The notes under the pieces were generated by a model. That model saw only the letters and a program-made list of their open reading frames with translations. It did not search any database and had not been told where the DNA came from. A stretch of DNA of 64,000 nt, taken from the NCBI RefSeq assembly GCF_022919075.1, contig NZ_CP095078.1, forward strand, positions 4,650,001 to 4,714,000, given 5' to 3'. The position numbers and the translations under genes were made by a program. The stretch comes from Nocardioides sp. W7 (GTDB lineage: Bacteria; Actinomycetota; Actinomycetes; Propionibacteriales; Nocardioidaceae). This document shows positions 1 through 9,244 of the stretch, one piece after another (the stretch's first letter is position 1; every line of letters begins with the position of its first letter).

Positions 1-244
1 TCTCGGTGTCGGGGCCGACGAAGTCGACCGCCGCGCGCCCGGCGGTGAGGTGCTTCCAGAGGCGGTAGCGCCACGTCCAGTCACCGGTGGAGCCCTGGGT
101 GACGGAGTCCCCCAGCAACATCACCCGCACCGGCCCGGGACCCTGCTCGGCCAGCGCGGACGGCGGCGGGCCCAGGACGGCGGCACCCAGGAAGCAGGCC
201 GTCAGGAGAGCTGCGCTCCGACGCGACGTTCGTACCCTCCGCAC
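1..244 (-). CDS. SGNH/GDSL-type hydrolase, N-terminal part (runs off the window)
   Basis: The reverse strand carries an open frame from a GTG at 244 that leaves the window. Its N-terminus looks like a secretion signal: a basic stretch (RVRTSRRS), a hydrophobic core (AALLTACFLGAAVLG) and an ALA-type cleavage site near residue 32. The mature part begins VRVMLLGDSVTQGSTGDWTW, which contains the GDSVTQG block of SGNH hydrolases with the catalytic Ser. Such proteins are secreted esterases or polysaccharide deacetylases. The substrate cannot be told because the SGNH blocks III and V lie outside the window. No strong ribosome site precedes the GTG, so the exact start is uncertain. Confidence 0.6.
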   Translation of the reverse strand, partial: MRRVRTSRRSAALLTACFLGAAVLGPPPSALAEQGPGPVRVMLLGDSVTQGSTGDWTWRYRLWKHLTAGRAAVDFVGPDTE

Positions 245-336
245 CCGGGAGACGGTACGTCGAGTCGTCGCCCCAGGGACCGGAATCGGCAGAGTCGCCC
301 GGGGCAGGAGCCTGCGGACCTCACCGGTCCCGCAAG

Positions 337-410
337 TGGGGCGGGTGGGGCTCGAACCCACGACCCAAGGATTATGAGTCCTCTGCTCTAACCGACTGAG
401 CTACCGCCCC
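337..410 (-). tRNA. tRNA-Met (CAT anticodon)
   Basis: The 74-nt sequence folds as a full cloverleaf on the minus strand. The 7-bp acceptor GGGGCGG pairs with CCGCCCC, the D arm is AGCTCAGTCGGTTAGAGC, the anticodon loop is CTCATAA and the T arm is GTGGG-TTCGAGC-CCCAC. No CCA is encoded. The CAT anticodon could also belong to a lysidine-modified tRNA-Ile2, but the body resembles actinobacterial elongator tRNA-Met. Confidence 0.93.
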
Positions 411-440
411 TCGGCGGGCGAGCCTAGGGCATGGCGGGCG

Positions 441-2072
441 CTACTGCGCGGCCGCCTCGACCCCGTCGGCCGGCTGGTAGCCACACGAGTCCCGGGCGTC
501 GACGGCCGCGCCGGGGTCGACGGTCGGCTCGTCGGTCGGGGTGCCGCTCGGAGCATCGCCGGGCGTCGTGCTCGGCGACTGGGTGGGGGCGCTCGGCTTG
601 GCCGGCTTGGGCTCGATGGCTCGGGCCACCGCCTCGTGCATCCACTCGAAGTCCGGGTCCCCGGAGAAGAACTTGTCGGACCTCTTGAAGACGACCGACT
701 TGACCTTGGCGTCCTTGACCTTCAGCCCGAGCTCGACGAAGGCGGGCAGCAGGTCGAGCGGGATGTCGCTGGAGAGCACCTCCTTGCCGGTCGTGGCGAG
801 GTCGGTGTAGCGGGTGATCAGGGTCGCGGGATCGGCGGCTTCGATGATCGCGTCGATCGTGCAGCGCTGTCGCTCCATCCGCTCGTAGTCGTCGGAGCCC
901 CAGCGCCCGCGGGCGAACCAGAGCGCGTGGAAGCCGTCGAGGTGCCGGTCGGGACCGGGCTGGATGTAGCCCGTCGGCGGGATGCCGGCGTCGGTGTTGC
1001 CGTTGATCGCGACCGGCTCGTTGACGTTCACGGTGATGCCGCCCATGGCGTCGACGACGTCCTCGAACCCCTTCAGGTTGGCCAGGACGTAGTAGTCCAC
1101 CCGGATGCCGAGACTGCCCGCCACCGCCTGCTTGATCGCGTCGGCGCCCTCGTTCTTGCTGTTGCCCAGTACGCCGGGGTGGTGCTGCGGGATCTGGCCG
1201 TAGATCGCGTTGAGCATGTAGAAGCCGTCGTCCTCGGACCCGGAGTAGCCGTCCGGGTAGAGGTCGTGGAGCGGGCTGTCGTCCGGGAACTGGGCGTTCA
1301 TCATGTTGCGCGGCAGGCTGAACATGATCGTCCGGCCGGTCTTCACCGAGATGCTGGCCAGGATGACGGTGTCCGTGCGGACGCCCGTGCGACCCTCGCC
1401 GCCGTCGCCCCCGAGGAGCAGGACGTTCACCCGCTTGCGGTCGCCCCAGGGGTTCGCCTCGCTGACGTCCTCGGGCGACGTCGCGGTCTGGTTGTCGCCG
1501 AAGACGCTCTCGACCAGGTCGGAGGTCACCAGGGCCGAGCGGGCGGCGTACGCGAAGGGGGTGCCGACCAGCAGGCAGAGCGCCACCACGAAGGTGTGGC
1601 CGACGACCGTGTGCCAGCGCGGCCGCCGCAGCGGTCGGACCTGGCGGTAGGTCAGGACGACCAGGCCGGCCCAGCCGAGCAGGCCGAGCACGATCACCGC
1701 GGCCGCGATCTGCAGCTGGGTCGGGGAGGTCGCGAAGTCGAGGACGGCCCGCAGGTCGCGGCCGACGTACCAGGCCGCGGCCGCGAGGGCGACGACCGTG
1801 GGCAGCAGGACGAGCCAGCCCAGCACCCGCCGTCCGCTCCACACCAGGCCCGAGCCCGGGAGCAGCGCCCCCAGCAGGGTCACGCCGAGGGTGCCCGAGA
1901 GCCCCTGCGTGCGCCGGGGTCCGCGGGCACGTCGCGCGCCGCCCCGCGGGACCGCCGCCGCCGATCGACGCGACCGGCGTACGTCGCGGGCGGGCGCCGC
2001 TCGCCGCCGACCGCCACGCTGCGGGCGCGCCGCAGGCCGCGGGGTGGGGACGGGAGAAAGGGCATCGACCAT
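441..2072 (-). CDS. LCP (LytR-CpsA-Psr) family cell-wall polymer ligase
   Basis: A 543-aa membrane protein. A basic, Ala/Pro-rich cytoplasmic N-terminus of about 60 residues is followed by about four hydrophobic helices (roughly residues 60-185) and an extracellular LCP domain (roughly 215-400). The domain shows the family's RTDTVILASI segment with conserved Arg and Asp, then FSLPRN, and a later LWFARGRWGSDDYERMERQR segment. LCP enzymes transfer lipid-linked glycopolymers such as teichoic acid-like polymers or arabinogalactan onto peptidoglycan. Four helices instead of one is unusual but known in actinobacteria. The tail is rich in Pro, Thr and Asp. I prefer the ATG at 2072; a GTG at 2102 would add 10 residues. 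Confidence 0.85.
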   Translation of the reverse strand: MVDALSPVPTPRPAARPQRGGRRRAAPARDVRRSRRSAAAVPRGGARRARGPRRTQGLSGTLGVTLLGALLPGSGLVWSGRRVLGWLVLLPTVVALAAAAWYVGRDLRAVLDFATSPTQLQIAAAVIVLGLLGWAGLVVLTYRQVRPLRRPRWHTVVGHTFVVALCLLVGTPFAYAARSALVTSDLVESVFGDNQTATSPEDVSEANPWGDRKRVNVLLLGGDGGEGRTGVRTDTVILASISVKTGRTIMFSLPRNMMNAQFPDDSPLHDLYPDGYSGSEDDGFYMLNAIYGQIPQHHPGVLGNSKNEGADAIKQAVAGSLGIRVDYYVLANLKGFEDVVDAMGGITVNVNEPVAINGNTDAGIPPTGYIQPGPDRHLDGFHALWFARGRWGSDDYERMERQRCTIDAIIEAADPATLITRYTDLATTGKEVLSSDIPLDLLPAFVELGLKVKDAKVKSVVFKRSDKFFSGDPDFEWMHEAVARAIEPKPAKPSAPTQSPSTTPGDAPSGTPTDEPTVDPGAAVDARDSCGYQPADGVEAAAQ

Positions 2073-2180
2073 GGCGCGGAACAAGGTACCCCGAGGGGGC
2101 ACCCGATCGTGGTTGATCCGCCGCTCCCCCGCCCCTCACAGGGGGGTGCGGCGAGCTGCGCCCGGTGGCAGGCTGCCGTC

Positions 2181-2927
2181 ATGAGCGAGCCACCACCTCC
2201 CCTCGAGCCACTCCGTGAGGACTGGCGACGCGCGCTGTGCGTGGTCGCGCACCCCGACGACATGGAGTTCGGGGCCGCGGCCGCCGTCGCCCGGTGGACC
2301 GGACAGGGCAAGGACGTCGGCTACTGCATGGTGACGAGCGGCGAGGCCGGCATCGACGCGATGCACCCGGACGAGTGCCGTCGGGTGCGCGAGGCCGAGC
2401 AGGTCGCCTCGGCCGACCTCGTCGGGGTGAGCGACGTGGAGTTCCTCGGTCTCCCCGACGGGATCCTCGAGTACGGCGTCCCGCTGCGCCGCGCGATCGC
2501 GGCCGAGGTGCGTCGTACCCGCCCCGACATCGTGGTGACCGGCAACTTCCGCGACACCTGGGGCGGCCGCAACCTCAACCAGGCCGACCACATCGCCGTC
2601 GGGCGGGCGGTGCTCGACGCGGTCCGCGACGCGGGCAACCGCTGGATCTTCCCCGAGCAGCTGAGCGCCGACGTCGAGCCCTGGAGCGGGGTCCGCGAGG
2701 TCTGGGCCTTCGGCTCCCCGCAGGCCGCCCACGGCGTCGATACGACGACGACCTTCGACGCGGGGGTCGCCTCGTTGGAGGCGCACGCCGCCTACATCGC
2801 CGGGCTCGGGTGGGCGGACTTCGATGCCCGCGAGTTCCTCGAAGGCACCTCCCGGGCGACCGGGCAGCGCCTCGGCGTCGCGTTCGGAGCGTCCTTCGAG
2901 GTGTTCGCGATGGGCTGGGGCGAGTAG
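2181..2927 (+). CDS. PIG-L family (LmbE-like) deacetylase
   Basis: A 248-aa zinc-dependent N-acetylglucosaminyl deacetylase-type protein. The AHPDD zinc motif is at residues 23-27 and a second ligand His lies in NQADHIAVG. Related enzymes are MshB and Mca of mycothiol metabolism and antibiotic-pathway deacetylases. This one is shorter than MshB (about 300 aa), so a specific substrate is not assigned. It is divergent from the LCP gene, with about 108 bp between the starts, and converges on the methyltransferase gene. Confidence 0.82.
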   Translation: MSEPPPPLEPLREDWRRALCVVAHPDDMEFGAAAAVARWTGQGKDVGYCMVTSGEAGIDAMHPDECRRVREAEQVASADLVGVSDVEFLGLPDGILEYGVPLRRAIAAEVRRTRPDIVVTGNFRDTWGGRNLNQADHIAVGRAVLDAVRDAGNRWIFPEQLSADVEPWSGVREVWAFGSPQAAHGVDTTTTFDAGVASLEAHAAYIAGLGWADFDAREFLEGTSRATGQRLGVAFGASFEVFAMGWGE

Positions 2928-2941
2928 CGGCCGCTCCCTGG

Positions 2942-3751
2942 TCAGGCCCGGGCGAGCCAGACGGACCTGCTGCCCCGGACCGTCAGGTCGCCACGATGCC
3001 GCAGCCCATCCGGCCCGTCGCCGAGGAGCTGGTCGAGCAGGTCCCGGTCGGCCTCGGCCAGCGCGTCGCCGAGACCGTGTCGGACCCGTCCCAGCCAGGT
3101 CTGCGCGTACGCCGCCGCCGACGCCGGGAGCGGTTCCACCCGCCCTCCGAGGACCCGGTGCTCGACCGAGAAGCCGGCCAGCTCCAGGACCGGCCGCCAG
3201 TCGGGGTGGGTGTTCCAGCCGGCCGCGGCCAGCACCTCCTGCAGCCGCTCCTCCAGGCCGTCCCCGACCTCCGCCGGCAGGAATCGCGGCAGCTCGGCGA
3301 TCTCGACGGCGACCAGCACCCCGCCGGGGGCGAGCGCCGCGTGCGCCTCGCGCAGCAGCCGGGCCGGATCGGCGAGGTGGTGCAGCGCGGAGGCCGTCCA
3401 CACCAGCTCCGCGCCGTCCGCCGCCGCCGGCCAGCCGGCGTCGAGGTCGGCGCTCACCGTCCGCAGCCGGCCGGCGTCGTACGACGCCGAAAGCTGGGTG
3501 CGCAGGTGCGCGAGGTGCTGCTCGGACCGGTCCACGGCGACGATGGTGGCCTCGGGGAAGCGTCGCGCCAGCAGCCGGGTGCCCGTGCCGGTGCCCGCAC
3601 CGAGGTCGGCCACCACGCGCGGCTCGAGGCCGGCGGTGGCCCAGTCCAGCACCTCCTGGAGGTGGCTGCCGAGCACCTCGCCGTCGAGGTCCAGGACGGT
3701 GGCGTGACCGTCGTCGTGGTGCTCGTGGTGGTGCTCGTGGTCGTCCGGCAT
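2942..3751 (-). CDS. class I SAM-dependent methyltransferase
   Basis: A 269-aa protein with the glycine-rich SAM-binding motif I (VVADLGAGTGTGTRLLAR, residues about 47-64), the acidic ribose-binding segment VAVDRSEQHL, and ALHHLADP after motif II, as in Methyltransf_11/25 families. The first 16 residues are His/Asp-rich (HEHHHEHHDDGH), suggesting metal binding. The start lies only 9 nt after the stop of the P-type ATPase, so the two are probably one operon and the His tail may relate to metal handling. The substrate is unknown. Confidence 0.75.
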   Translation of the reverse strand: MPDDHEHHHEHHDDGHATVLDLDGEVLGSHLQEVLDWATAGLEPRVVADLGAGTGTGTRLLARRFPEATIVAVDRSEQHLAHLRTQLSASYDAGRLRTVSADLDAGWPAAADGAELVWTASALHHLADPARLLREAHAALAPGGVLVAVEIAELPRFLPAEVGDGLEERLQEVLAAAGWNTHPDWRPVLELAGFSVEHRVLGGRVEPLPASAAAYAQTWLGRVRHGLGDALAEADRDLLDQLLGDGPDGLRHRGDLTVRGSRSVWLARA

Positions 3752-3760
3752 GGGTCGAGC

Positions 3761-6490
3761 CTAGGAGAGCGCCGCCGCCCGGCGGGCGAGGACGCGGTCG
3801 ACGGCCTTGATCGCCTCCACGACGACCAGGACGACCACGGCGAGGACGGCGGTGAGCACCCACTCGCGCACGCCGAGGGGCGCGGAGCCGAACCAGGTGT
3901 GCATGAACGGGGCGTAGACGAACAGGACCTGCAGGGTGAGCAGCGCCAGGGCCGACCACCACACGGCCCGGTTGCCGCGCAGCACGTCGAGGCTGAGGCT
4001 GGAGCGCTCGAGGAAACGGCAGTTGAGCAGGTAGGCCAACTGCGCGAGCGCGAGCATCGTGACGGCGGTGGTGCGCGCCTCGTCGACGGGCGCCCCGTTC
4101 TCGAGCTCGTAGTAGAAGAGCGCCAGGGTCACGCCGCCGATGAGCGCCGACACCAGCAGGATCCGTCCGAGGAAGGCGCGGGTCAGCAGAGCCGCTCGGG
4201 AGTCTCGGGGCGGGCGCCGCATGAGGCCGGGTTCGGCGCCCTCGTTGGTCAGCGACAGCGAGAGCGTGACCGCCGTGACCATGTTGATCCAGAGGGCCTG
4301 CACCGGCTGGAGGGGCAGGGTCAGGCCGCACACCACCGCCACCAGGATGACCAGCGACTGGGCGCCGTTCGTCGGGAGCAGGAAGAGGACCGACTTGCGG
4401 ATGTTGTCGTAGATCCGGTGGCCCTCCTCCACCGCGGTCTTGATGGTGGCGAAGTTGTCGTCGGCGAGGACGATGTCCGCCGCCTCCTTCGTCGCCTCGG
4501 TGCCCTTGATGCCCATCGCCAGCCCGACGTCGGCCTGGGTGAGCGCGGGCGCGTCGTTGACCCCGTCGCCGGTCATGGAGACCACTTCGCCGTGGTGCTG
4601 CAGGGCTCGCACGATCCGGACCTTGTGCTCCGGGCTGGTGCGCGCGTAGACGTCGACCTCCCGCACCCGCTCGCGCAACTGGGCGTCGCTCATCGCCTCC
4701 AGCTCGGTGCCGGTCAGCACCTCGGTGCCCTCCTGGTCGCCGAGACCCATCTCCCGGGCGATCGCGAGCGCGGTGCCGGCGTGGTCGCCGGTGATCATCT
4801 TGACCGCGATGCCTGCCTCGCGGCACTCGGCGATCGCGGCGACCGCCTCGGGTCGGGGCGGGTCGACGATGCCCACCAGGCCGACGAACTCGAGGCCGTC
4901 GAGCACGTCCTCGGGTGCCAGGGAGTCGGCGTCGCCACCGGGGGCGCGGGCGGCGGCCAGCACGCGGAGACCCTGTGCCCCGAGCGCGTCGATCTGGTCC
5001 TCCCACAGTTGTCGGTCCAGCGGCCCGGCCGTCCCGTCGGCGCCGGTCTGCGTGGCGCACCGCTCGAGCACCCGGTCGGGCGCACCCTTGAGCAGCAGGT
5101 GCCGCGCGCCCTCGGTCGACTCGACGAGCACGGCCATGTACTTGGTGTCGGACTCGAACGGGATCACCGCGACGCGACGCCAGGCGTCGGGCGAGAAGCC
5201 GGCCTTCAGCCCCAGCGCGCGCAACGATCCGTCGGTGGGCTCGCCCACCAGCCGCCACCCGTCGGCCTCGTGCACGATCCGCGCGTCGTTGCACAGGCTC
5301 ATCACCTCGGCGAGGACGCGCAGGTCGGCCCGGTCGGCCACGCTCACCGCGGTGTCGTCGAGCAGTACGTCGCCCTCGGGTGCGTAGCCGGCGCCCGACA
5401 CCTGGAGCGAGGCTGCCGCCGTCCGCACCTGCCGGGCGGTCATCTCGTTCTTGGTCAGGGTGCCGGTCTTGTCGGAGCAGATCGTGGTCACCGCGCCCAG
5501 CGTCTCGACCGACGGCAGCCGGCGGGTGATCGCTCGCCGGCTCGCCATCTGCTGCACGCCGAGGGCCATGGTGATCGTCACCAGCGCCGGCAACCCCTCG
5601 GGGACCGCTGCGACCGCGAAGCCGATCGCCGCGGAGACGAGGTGGCGCGCGTCGTCGTCGTACAGCACCCGTCCGATCACGACCATCACCGCGGCCATGG
5701 CGAGGATGACGACGGCGAGCTGGGTCCCGAAGCGGGCCAGACTGACGGAGAGCGGCGTCTCGACCCGCTCGGTCTCCGCGATCATCGCCTGGATCCGGCC
5801 GATCTCCGTCTGCGGACCGGTCGCCACGACGACTCCGCGACCGATGCCCGCGGCGACCAGCGTCCCGGAGAAGAGCATGCTGCTCCGGTCGCCGATGCCG
5901 GCGTCGGCCGCGACCGGGGACGCGTCCTTGGCGGTCGGCACCGACTCCCCCGTGAGCGCCGACTCCTCGACCTGCAGGTTGACCGCCTCGGTCAGCCGCA
6001 CATCGGCCGGGATCCGGTCACCGGGCCGCACCCGGACCAGGTCGCCCGGGACCAGCTCGTCGGCCTCGACGTCGAGCCAGCGAGCGTCGCGGCGTACGGA
6101 GGCCTGCACGGACAGCATCTGCGAGATGGCGCTCAGGGCCCGCTCCGCCCGACCCTCCTGAACCAGTCCCACGCCGGCGTTGATGACGGTCACGGCAAGG
6201 ATGACCGTGAAGTCGATCCAGTCGGCCAACAGGGCCTTGAGCGCGGCGGAGACCAGCAGGATGTAGATCAGCACGTCCTGGAACTGCGCCAGCACGCGCC
6301 GCCACCAGGGTGTGCGTGCCGGCGGCGTCAGCCGGTTCGGACCGGCCTCCGCGAGGCGTCGGCGTACCTCCTCGCTCTCCAGGCCGTCGCCGCCGGTGCC
6401 CAGCGCCGACAGGACCTCGTCGGCCGACGTCGCCCACGGCGCCACCGGGCTCTGGACGGATCCAGCGCTCGCGTCGGGGATGACGTCCAT
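3761..6490 (-). CDS. P2-type cation-transporting ATPase (calcium/sodium type)
   Basis: A full-length 909-aa P-type ATPase. Domains in order: cation-ATPase N-terminal domain (about 20-85), helices M1-M2 (about 65-110), actuator domain with TGESVP at 180-185, M3-M4 with VPEGLP at 296-301, phosphorylation loop DKTGTLT at 340-346, nucleotide-binding domain, hinge TGDGVNDAPAL near residue 620, then six C-terminal helices. The VPEGLP site and lack of N-terminal CxxC heavy-metal domains place it with SERCA/PMR1-like and Na+/K+ pumps (P2), not copper or zinc exporters. The transported ion is inferred from family only. It is probably co-transcribed with the downstream methyltransferase. Confidence 0.88.
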   Translation of the reverse strand: MDVIPDASAGSVQSPVAPWATSADEVLSALGTGGDGLESEEVRRRLAEAGPNRLTPPARTPWWRRVLAQFQDVLIYILLVSAALKALLADWIDFTVILAVTVINAGVGLVQEGRAERALSAISQMLSVQASVRRDARWLDVEADELVPGDLVRVRPGDRIPADVRLTEAVNLQVEESALTGESVPTAKDASPVAADAGIGDRSSMLFSGTLVAAGIGRGVVVATGPQTEIGRIQAMIAETERVETPLSVSLARFGTQLAVVILAMAAVMVVIGRVLYDDDARHLVSAAIGFAVAAVPEGLPALVTITMALGVQQMASRRAITRRLPSVETLGAVTTICSDKTGTLTKNEMTARQVRTAAASLQVSGAGYAPEGDVLLDDTAVSVADRADLRVLAEVMSLCNDARIVHEADGWRLVGEPTDGSLRALGLKAGFSPDAWRRVAVIPFESDTKYMAVLVESTEGARHLLLKGAPDRVLERCATQTGADGTAGPLDRQLWEDQIDALGAQGLRVLAAARAPGGDADSLAPEDVLDGLEFVGLVGIVDPPRPEAVAAIAECREAGIAVKMITGDHAGTALAIAREMGLGDQEGTEVLTGTELEAMSDAQLRERVREVDVYARTSPEHKVRIVRALQHHGEVVSMTGDGVNDAPALTQADVGLAMGIKGTEATKEAADIVLADDNFATIKTAVEEGHRIYDNIRKSVLFLLPTNGAQSLVILVAVVCGLTLPLQPVQALWINMVTAVTLSLSLTNEGAEPGLMRRPPRDSRAALLTRAFLGRILLVSALIGGVTLALFYYELENGAPVDEARTTAVTMLALAQLAYLLNCRFLERSSLSLDVLRGNRAVWWSALALLTLQVLFVYAPFMHTWFGSAPLGVREWVLTAVLAVVVLVVVEAIKAVDRVLARRAAALS

Positions 6491-6651
6491 CGATCGGCAC
6501 CAACTCTCGTGGGTAGCTCATGCCCGGCCGCGCGGGCGCTGGTCGCAGGCGGCGAGGCGGGCCGCCCCAGCGTAGTGGGGCGCCGACGGCGACCGCCTCG
6601 CACCGGGGTGGGCGGTGACCGAATCCCCAGGTGCTTCCGGCGCGCATGACG

Positions 6652-6690
6652 AAGGCCCCTGACCCGCGTCGTCCGCAGGTCAGGGGCCTT
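6652..6690 (-). terminator. hairpin terminator downstream of tRNA-Asn
   Basis: A perfect 13-bp stem (AAGGCCCCTGACC with GGTCAGGGGCCTT) around a 13-nt loop lies 8 nt after the 3' end of tRNA-Asn. There is only a short T run, common for high-GC actinobacterial terminators. It could act in both directions. Confidence 0.7.
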
Positions 6691-6697
6691 GTCTCTG

Positions 6698-6770
6698 CTC
6701 CCCCGGTTGGACTCGAACCAACAACCCTCCGATTAACAGTCGAATGCTCTGCCAATTGAGCTACAGGGGA
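6698..6770 (-). tRNA. tRNA-Asn (GTT anticodon)
   Basis: A 73-nt cloverleaf on the minus strand. The acceptor TCCCCTG pairs with CGGGGGA (one G-T pair), the D arm is AGCTCAATTGGCAGAGC, the anticodon loop is CTGTTAA and the T arm is GTTGG-TTCGAGT-CCAAC. No CCA is encoded. It stands alone, 61 bp after the end of the small gene downstream of dnaG. Confidence 0.95.
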
Positions 6771-6831
6771 TCGGAGCAGCGCGGGAAACCTTAGCAAGGG
6801 GTACGGTCCGACGAAAATCGAGGCCTCTCGA

Positions 6832-7311
6832 CTACCCGACCTCGGTGCGCGCGGCGGCCAGCGCGTCCTCGGCCAGCGCCCGGACGACCGGGTCGTCGGG
6901 GTCGACGCCCTCGTCGTACTCGAAGACCCAGACGAGCGGACGGTCGCCCCGCGGCGCCCGGCGGGCGATCACCCGCAGGCCCCGGCGACCGTCGACGGCG
7001 ACGTGGCGCTGGAGTACGACGCTGGCGGTCACCCGCTCCCGCACCAGCTCCAGCAGCCGGCCCGGCTCCTCGATGAGCAGCCGGTGCTGACCGCGCAGCT
7101 CGCCCCAGGAGCCGACCTCGGTGACCGTCAGCGTGGACTCGTCGTGGTCCCAGTCGGCGGCCTCGACCTCCTCCCACGGCAGCCGGGAGCCGTCGGGGAG
7201 GTAGAGCGCGTCGCGGGTGCCGCCCACGGTGCCGTCCGGGCTCTCCGTCCAGGCCAGCAGCCGCTCGCCCCGCTCGACCGTCACCGGTGGGGCCGTCCGC
7301 CGCAGCCTCAC
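6832..7311 (-). CDS. conserved hypothetical protein coupled to dnaG
   Basis: A 159-aa soluble protein whose GTG overlaps the dnaG stop (GTGA), so translation is coupled. I recognise no catalytic motif. It has alternating hydrophobic strands, a WEEVEAADWDHDESTLTVTEVG segment (residues about 45-67), an RHVAVDGRRGLRVIARRAP stretch and an acidic C-terminus ending in TEVG. The look is of a beta-rich PH-like or YdaS-type fold, but that is a guess. No signal peptide or membrane segment is visible. Confidence 0.7.
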   Translation of the reverse strand: MRLRRTAPPVTVERGERLLAWTESPDGTVGGTRDALYLPDGSRLPWEEVEAADWDHDESTLTVTEVGSWGELRGQHRLLIEEPGRLLELVRERVTASVVLQRHVAVDGRRGLRVIARRAPRGDRPLVWVFEYDEGVDPDDPVVRALAEDALAAARTEVG

Positions 7312-9215
7312 GTCGTCGAGCCCGCGAGCCGGTCGCGGAGCGCGCGACGGTGCGCCTCCAGGGCGGCGAGCTCGCCGAACATCTTGTTGAACTCCTCGGC
7401 GTGCTCCACCGGGTTGGTGCGCTGCAGCTTGGACTTGATCTCGGCGATCCGGCGGGCGGCCGTCAGCTCGAGCAGCTTGAAGACGTGCTCGGCGACGTAC
7501 GCCGCATCGGGCTCCTTGTGGGTGTGCAGCGGCTCGACGGCCAGAGCGCTGATCGCCAGCGACACCTCGGGGTCGGTCGCGCTCTCTCGGAGACGGCTCG
7601 TCCATCCCGGGTCGCCCGAGCCGGCGGCCGGGCCGCCGGCGGCCGCGACCAGCTCCCAGACGGCGCGGTACGTCGGGTGCCTGAAGTCGTTGCCACCGAT
7701 GTCGCCGGTCGTGCGGCCGATCGCCATCGGGTGCTGGATGACGAGCTTCAGCGTCTCCCGCTCCAACGAGAACCGGGGGTCGCGCAGGTCGGGGAGCTGA
7801 CGGCGCGGCGCGGGCGGCGGCGCCTGCTCGGCGGCCTGCTGGGGGGCTCGCCGGTCGTCGGTGCGCGGCTGCTGGGCCGGTCGCTTCGCGGCCCGGCGCA
7901 CCTCGGAGAGCACCGCGTTCGTGTCGACGTCGGCACCGATCATCTTCGAGATCTCCTGGGCGAAGGCGGTCACCTTCGACTGGTCGCGAATCGAGGCCAC
8001 CAGCCGGGCACTCTCGCGCAGCGCGTCGATGCGCCCGTCGGCACGGTCGAGGTCGTACTTGCCGACCACGTTGCTCAGCACGAAGCGGTACAGCGGCACC
8101 CGGCGGGCGACCAGCTCGCGAACCGCGGCGTCGCCCTCCTTGATGCGCAGCTCGCACGGGTCGAGACCGTCCGGCTCGACCGCGACGTAGGTCTGCGAGA
8201 CGAAGTTCTGGTCGCCGGAGAAGGTGCGCAACGCTGCCTTCTGGCCCGCCGCGTCACCGTCGAAGGCGAAGATCACCTCGCCGCGGAACTCCTCGTGGTC
8301 GTGCAGGAAGCGGCGCAGCACCCGCGAGTGGTCGTCGCCGAAGGCCGTGCCGCAGGTCGCGACCGCCGTGCCGACGCCGGCGAGGTGGCAGGCCATCACG
8401 TCGGTGTAGCCCTCGACCACGACCGCCTGGGAGGACTTGGCCATCTCCTTGCGGGCCAGGTCGATGCCGTAGAGGACCTGGCCCTTCTTGTAGATGGGTG
8501 TCTCGCCGGTGTTGAGGTACTTGGCCTCGATCCGGTCGTCGTCGAGGATCCGTCGCGCGCCGAAGCCGATGGTGTCGCCGCTGGCGTCGCGGATCGGCCA
8601 CATCAACCGGCCGCGGAAGAAGTCGTACGGCGAGCGTCCCACTCGGACCAGCCCCGCCGCCACGACCTCCTCCTGCGAGAAGCCGCGCTGGCGCAGGTGG
8701 CGGAAGAGGTCCTCTCCCCCGCGCGGCGAGAAGCCGACCCCGAACAACTCGGCGTGGGACTGCTCGAACTGCCGCTCCGCCAGGAACTGCCGGGCCGGCA
8801 GCGCGTCGGGCGTCGCCAGCTGCTCGGCATAGAACTCCTGGGCGACCCGGTGCGCCTCGACCAGCTTGGCGCGCTGCGGACCGCGCGGCCGGTCGTCACG
8901 GTCGTCGCCCTCCTCGCGCTGCAGCTGGACGCCGTACTTCTCGGCGAGCCGCTCGACCGCCTCGGCGAAGCTGAGCTTGTCGTGCTCCATCAGGAAGTTG
9001 ATGACGTCGCCGCCTTTTTGGCAGCCGAAGCAGTGATAGAACCCGCGGCTGGGCGTGACGTGGAACGACGGCGACTTCTCGTCGTGGAAGGGGCAGAGGC
9101 CCTTCTGGGAGCCGCCACCACCGTTGCGCAGGGTGACGTACTGGGACACGACCTCGTCGATGCGCGCCTTCTCACGCACCTCGACGATGCTCTGTTCGCG
9201 AATCCGGCCCGGCAC
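7308..9215 (-). CDS. dnaG: DNA primase DnaG
   Basis: A 635-aa primase that makes RNA primers at the replication fork. The N-terminal CHC2 zinc domain has CPFHDEK (Cys41, His44) and YHCFGC (Cys62, Cys65). The TOPRIM core (about 265-350) shows VVVEGYTDVMA with the catalytic Glu and FAFDGDAAGQ with the DxD pair. A Pro/Gln-rich linker (about 445-475) leads to the C-terminal DnaB-binding helical domain. Length and layout are normal. It is followed by a GTGA-coupled hypothetical gene; dgt and a dehydrogenase lie upstream on the same strand. Confidence 0.97.
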   Translation of the reverse strand: MPGRIREQSIVEVREKARIDEVVSQYVTLRNGGGGSQKGLCPFHDEKSPSFHVTPSRGFYHCFGCQKGGDVINFLMEHDKLSFAEAVERLAEKYGVQLQREEGDDRDDRPRGPQRAKLVEAHRVAQEFYAEQLATPDALPARQFLAERQFEQSHAELFGVGFSPRGGEDLFRHLRQRGFSQEEVVAAGLVRVGRSPYDFFRGRLMWPIRDASGDTIGFGARRILDDDRIEAKYLNTGETPIYKKGQVLYGIDLARKEMAKSSQAVVVEGYTDVMACHLAGVGTAVATCGTAFGDDHSRVLRRFLHDHEEFRGEVIFAFDGDAAGQKAALRTFSGDQNFVSQTYVAVEPDGLDPCELRIKEGDAAVRELVARRVPLYRFVLSNVVGKYDLDRADGRIDALRESARLVASIRDQSKVTAFAQEISKMIGADVDTNAVLSEVRRAAKRPAQQPRTDDRRAPQQAAEQAPPPAPRRQLPDLRDPRFSLERETLKLVIQHPMAIGRTTGDIGGNDFRHPTYRAVWELVAAAGGPAAGSGDPGWTSRLRESATDPEVSLAISALAVEPLHTHKEPDAAYVAEHVFKLLELTAARRIAEIKSKLQRTNPVEHAEEFNKMFGELAALEAHRRALRDRLAGSTT

Positions 9216-9244
9216 GTGGTGATCCTACGGGCGGTCCGGGGGGC

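Noticed and set aside
337..410. tRNA-Ile2 (lysidine-modified CAT)
   Set aside because: The acceptor and D-arm sequence resemble actinobacterial elongator tRNA-Met more closely, though the anticodon alone cannot decide.
2237..6649. A 1470-codon open frame on the plus strand
   Set aside because: It runs across PIG-L, methyltransferase and P-type ATPase genes in other frames or strands. The translation is Arg/Gly/Asp-rich with no motif, a common artefact of high GC.
7308..7320. A separate upstream start for the gene after dnaG
   Set aside because: The longer frame reads through dnaG sequence as an Arg-rich shadow. The GTGA overlap gives a normal coupled start.
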